Shown here one piece after another: positions 61,091 through 64,000 of a stretch of DNA of 64,000 nucleotides. Each line of letters starts with the position of its first letter. Positions within the stretch are counted from its first letter, which is position 1. Source of the stretch: CBDCNP01 sp965222425 (lineage in GTDB: Bacteria; Acidobacteriota; Vicinamibacteria; Marinacidobacterales; DATDRI01); assembly GCA_965222425.1 (NCBI GenBank), contig CBDCTW010000020.1:1-64000 (forward strand). Direction: 5' to 3'. A program made the position numbers and the translations under genes. The notes beneath the pieces are model-generated. The model ran no database searches. It had not been told where the DNA came from and saw nothing but the letters and a program-made list of their open reading frames with translations.

Positions 61091-63517
61091 TCATGCCTCC
61101 GCCGTCTCCAGGTCCGCTTTGCCCCACACTCGCCCGATGGCCGCGCTGATTTTCTTCTCGAAGCGAACGATCAGCTCCCGGTTGGCCTCCACCAGCTCCT
61201 GCTCCTCCTCGATCTCGGCGACAATGGTGTTCTGGGTTTCGATGGGTGGGAGCGGGATTGCAGCCCCGAACAATTGAGACCGATTGATCTTTGGAATGCT
61301 TGCTCGCTCGTAGTAGCCACGGATGCGCTCGTTGAAGGCTTCCGACAACATGTAGGCGGCCAGATAGGTGACATGGATCTTGGAGTTATTCGGAAGTAGT
61401 GGATACATATCGGAGCTACAGTAGCCACGAAGATCAACAACAGTTAGCTTGTTAAGATAAGGTCGAATCTTACTGTAGAGTAGACGCTCACCAGCGAATT
61501 CATAGACAGGGCCATTCACCCTCTGGGCCTGAGCTGTCTCCGCCTTCAGGAGCTTGCCAGTATTTGATTCCATGCTGTCAGCCCCGAAGTAAGGAAATGA
61601 GGGATCCACATCCGTAGTGATCGTTCCACCTAGAGAGCACACCTCGCCCAGCCGCACCATCGGCCAGTCAGGATCAACGACAATATGCGGCCTATAGTTG
61701 TCGATGACGGCGCGCGCCCCGTCGATGACCTTCTGGTAGCCCTCGATCTCGGCAACGATCTCCTTCTGCACCTCCAGCGGTGGGAGGGGAATTTGATGTT
61801 CTTTGAGCTTTGAATAATGCCTCTGATACCCACTACTTTCGAGAGGTCTTGCACGGAGAACACGGAAGAGGAAGCGTGGGTCAAGCGCATCTACGGTTTG
61901 CAGGATTTTAATGCCGTCAGCTCCCTGCGCGAACGGCGTATCTATCAGTTTAAGTGCGCACGTGTGATCGCCGAAGATAACCAGCGGTTGGATGGGGTGA
62001 ACCAATGTGGACTCATCATCCGTCCAGCCTGCGATAGCATCTTGGGATTGATCGATGATTGGAAATCGTCCGCTGCTTCCGAAAGCAGCTTTCTGGATCT
62101 TGAATGGAGGAGTGATTGTCTCGACGAGCGATTCCACCGTTCTCCAAGGAAAGTGCTTTGATTGCACTACTTCTTCCCGATATTGCTCTCCACTTAGGTT
62201 GTACTCCCCGTTCGCGCCGATCTTTTCCTTCGGTACGAAAAGGCCGAGCGCAGGCCGGAAGCCGTCTAGTGGTATCCCGGCTTGCAGCCATCGCAGGTAC
62301 TCGCCAATCTCCGTCTGGATCTGCGGTATGTCATTTTTGTCGATGGGGCGCCGCTGAGCGCCCAGATCGAAACCGTCGTTTTCGATCTTCAAGAAGGCGA
62401 TACGATCCGTCTTCTTCGCAAGCGACTTGTCGAGGATGAGAATCGACGTCTTGACGCCAGAATAGGGATTGAACACACCAGCCGGCAAAGAAACGACAGC
62501 GACCAAGTATTCCTCTACCAGCATCTTACGAAGCTGTTTGTGGGCGTTCTGGCTCTGGAAGATGATTCCCTCGGGCACGATGATGCCGGCGCGGCCAGAG
62601 GGCGTCAAGTGCTCGGCCATGTAGTCCACGAACAGCACCTCACTCCGCTTGGACTGCACTGAGAACCGGTTGTGCGGCCGCATACCACCCTTCGGCGACA
62701 TGAACGGTGGATTCGCCAGAATTACGTCCGCATAGTCGTTCCACCGCTCCTCGCTGGTCAGCGTGTCGTACTCGAAGATACGCGGGGCAGCAAAGCCGTG
62801 CAGGTACATGTTCACCAAAGACAGGCGCACCATGTCGGGCGAGATGTCGTAGCCTTTGAAGTTCGCCGCTAGCCGCTCCTTGTCATCCGGCGTCAGCGTG
62901 CTGACGCCTTGCGGGTCAGTGTTGGCGGCAAGGATGTGCTTGTAGGATGAGATCAGAAATCCGGCGGTACCACACGCGGGGTCCAGCACCGTTTCGCCCT
63001 TCTTCGGCTCGATGATGGCGACGATAAAGTCGATGATATGGCGCGGGGTGCGGAACTGCCCGGCGTCGCCCTGCGAGCCGAGGACCGAGAGCAGATACTC
63101 GAAGGCGTCACCTAGGCGCTCGGAGTGGTCGTAGGTGAACTCGTCGATGATTTTGAGAAAGGCGCGAAGGGTCTCCGGATCGCGATATGGCAGGTAGGCA
63201 TTGTTGAAGATATCGCGAAATAAAGGTGGAATGCCGGGATTCTCAGGCATCATGGTGATGGCCTCGGCGTAGAGGTTCAAGGTCTCATGGCCGCCGAGGC
63301 CGGCGCGCATCAGCTTGGTCCATCCGTAGCGGGCGAACTCGCCGGCGAAAAAGGTGCGCTTCCCGCCGAACTCCTCGCTCTCGGCGTCCATGTCGTCCAT
63401 GAACTTGTAGATCAGCGCGATGGTGATCTGCTCGACTTGGCTCTTGGGGTCCGGAACCTTGCCGACCAGAATGTCGCGGGCGGTGTCGATGCGGCGCTTG
63501 GTATTGGAATCCAGCAT
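61091..63517 (-). CDS. Type I restriction-modification: fused methylase (HsdM) and specificity (HsdS) protein
   Basis: 808 residues. The first 430 are HsdM: an N-terminal helical domain, the SAM motif VLDPACGTAGFLISSY, and the adenine-methylase motif VILANPPF with a KGGMRPHN extension. From about 450 the chain becomes an HsdS-like half: a target-recognition region (FPWRTVESLVETI to RHYSKLKEHQIPLPPLEVQK), a conserved helix QKEIVAEIEGYQKVIDGARA, a second target region (WPMVRLGEVCSLGG to SQLFGAAIPLPPIETQ) and a final coiled helix. Fusing M and S on one chain gives a minimal type I (or type I-like) assembly. The hsdR gene lies 9 bp upstream. Confidence 0.88.
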   Translation of the reverse strand: MLDSNTKRRIDTARDILVGKVPDPKSQVEQITIALIYKFMDDMDAESEEFGGKRTFFAGEFARYGWTKLMRAGLGGHETLNLYAEAITMMPENPGIPPLFRDIFNNAYLPYRDPETLRAFLKIIDEFTYDHSERLGDAFEYLLSVLGSQGDAGQFRTPRHIIDFIVAIIEPKKGETVLDPACGTAGFLISSYKHILAANTDPQGVSTLTPDDKERLAANFKGYDISPDMVRLSLVNMYLHGFAAPRIFEYDTLTSEERWNDYADVILANPPFMSPKGGMRPHNRFSVQSKRSEVLFVDYMAEHLTPSGRAGIIVPEGIIFQSQNAHKQLRKMLVEEYLVAVVSLPAGVFNPYSGVKTSILILDKSLAKKTDRIAFLKIENDGFDLGAQRRPIDKNDIPQIQTEIGEYLRWLQAGIPLDGFRPALGLFVPKEKIGANGEYNLSGEQYREEVVQSKHFPWRTVESLVETITPPFKIQKAAFGSSGRFPIIDQSQDAIAGWTDDESTLVHPIQPLVIFGDHTCALKLIDTPFAQGADGIKILQTVDALDPRFLFRVLRARPLESSGYQRHYSKLKEHQIPLPPLEVQKEIVAEIEGYQKVIDGARAVIDNYRPHIVVDPDWPMVRLGEVCSLGGTITTDVDPSFPYFGADSMESNTGKLLKAETAQAQRVNGPVYEFAGERLLYSKIRPYLNKLTVVDLRGYCSSDMYPLLPNNSKIHVTYLAAYMLSEAFNERIRGYYERASIPKINRSQLFGAAIPLPPIETQNTIVAEIEEEQELVEANRELIVRFEKKISAAIGRVWGKADLETAEA

Positions 63518-63526
63518 GGTAGGTTT

Positions 63527-64000
63527 CTACGGGGCGAACTGGTTCAAGGAAACGTAGTCCTTGACGTATTCCGGAATGAGGTTGCGGTACTTGTCCGGCA
63601 CAGCGCTGAAGTCACCGGTGGAAAAGGACGGGTTGGTAGCGAGCTCGGCGAATCGTTTGCCATCGATGATGTCGCGTACTTGGTTGCTGGTGGCATAGGC
63701 TTTGAAGTAGGTCTTGATGGCCTGGATGGCGTTGGCCTCGTCGGGCTTGCAATCGGCTACGAACTTCGCAAACTCCTCTTCCAACAACTCATCCTTAGAT
63801 TTGAAATCGGGAATGAGGCCGAAGACCTTCTCCAAAATTTCGCGCAAGGTGAGGCGGCGGTCCACGGCGGCAGCTTGGCGCAGCTTCTTGAGGGTGTAGT
63901 ATTCTTCGGGCTTGTCAAAGACCTCTCGGTTGACGTAATCGATTACGCGATCCCACTGGCCCGCCATCACTGCATCGGCGATCGTCTCGTCTTGGCGCAC
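63527..64000 (-). CDS. hsdR: Type I restriction endonuclease HsdR, C-terminal part (runs off the window)
   Basis: 157 codons to the stop at 63527; the gene continues beyond 64000. The text (VMAGQWDRVIDYVNREVFDK, YYTLKKLRQAAAVDRRLTLR, PEYVKDYVSLNQFAP) matches the EcoEI-type HsdR C-terminal domain, which docks on the methylase. The nuclease and DEAD-box motor must be in the unseen part. It precedes the HsdMS fusion by 9 bp in the same operon. Confidence 0.82.
   Translation of the reverse strand: MRQDETIADAVMAGQWDRVIDYVNREVFDKPEEYYTLKKLRQAAAVDRRLTLREILEKVFGLIPDFKSKDELLEEEFAKFVADCKPDEANAIQAIKTYFKAYATSNQVRDIIDGKRFAELATNPSFSTGDFSAVPDKYRNLIPEYVKDYVSLNQFAP

Overview
The window is GC-rich Gram-negative chromosome: it has an outer-membrane beta-barrel gene, an RlpA/SPOR lipoprotein gene, and a lipid/glycan membrane enzyme set. 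Secreted TPR proteins with carboxypeptidase-regulatory-like domains, DUF4388 and DUF3014 proteins and a hemE-hemH-hemY operon fit Acidobacteriota or a neighbouring phylum. That placement is an inference from gene content only. The most striking property is the load of mobile DNA: IS5 (two families), IS3, IS21, IS256, IS1380, IS1595, two rve-type insertion sequences, a group II intron remnant and at least six families of short non-autonomous repeats.

Layout. 1-3330: nested IS remnants and repeats. 3385-5221: an OLD-type ATPase/TOPRIM nuclease gene preceded by a 36-codon stub of a XRE/ImmA regulator, boxed in by repeats. 5450-6930: gene and IS3 remnants. 6905-11535: a GT-C membrane glycosyltransferase cut by a repeat, recombinase and Sel1 remnants, and a PIN-like protein. 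11340-12792: a P4-type tyrosine integrase next to a tRNA 3'-end att-like site; tRNA-Gln follows. 13196-19076: the best preserved housekeeping block, a tight minus-strand operon (DUF4388 remnant, ferredoxin-metallo-beta-lactamase fusion, MFS exporter, hemE, hemH, hemY). 19344-26141: a TPR protein, a beta-barrel protein and a methyltransferase scattered among gene fragments that end at repeat borders. 26142-31000: DUF3014 protein, intact IS1380, acyltransferase, then a group II intron. 31947-33260: complete IS3. 33602-36314: PLP-enzyme pseudogene converging on an ATP-grasp gene. 36335-41032: fragments, a ComEA-like helix-hairpin-helix gene with a membrane partner, and IS5 nested in IS256. 41818-47300: exonuclease III, RtcB RNA ligase, IS5, M20 hydrolase. 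47470-50186: an rve IS abutting a 12-repeat TPR gene. 51027-52669: DUF4411 PIN toxin with ImmA/XRE partner. 52946-58664: rve IS split by IS5, IS1380 remnant, intact IS21. 59418-60080: RlpA. 61091-64000: type I restriction-modification, a fused HsdM-HsdS and the C-terminal part of HsdR.

How it fits together. Short repeats with the terminus TGTGCC-AAAACTCGG look like internal-deletion derivatives of the rve IS at 52946, because progressively longer parts of its left end are recognisable in them. These repeats sit exactly where many host genes stop, so the sequence reads as a chromosome being rearranged by repeat-repeat recombination. Between them survive several defence-like modules: OLD nuclease, PIN toxins, ImmA regulator and type I RM.
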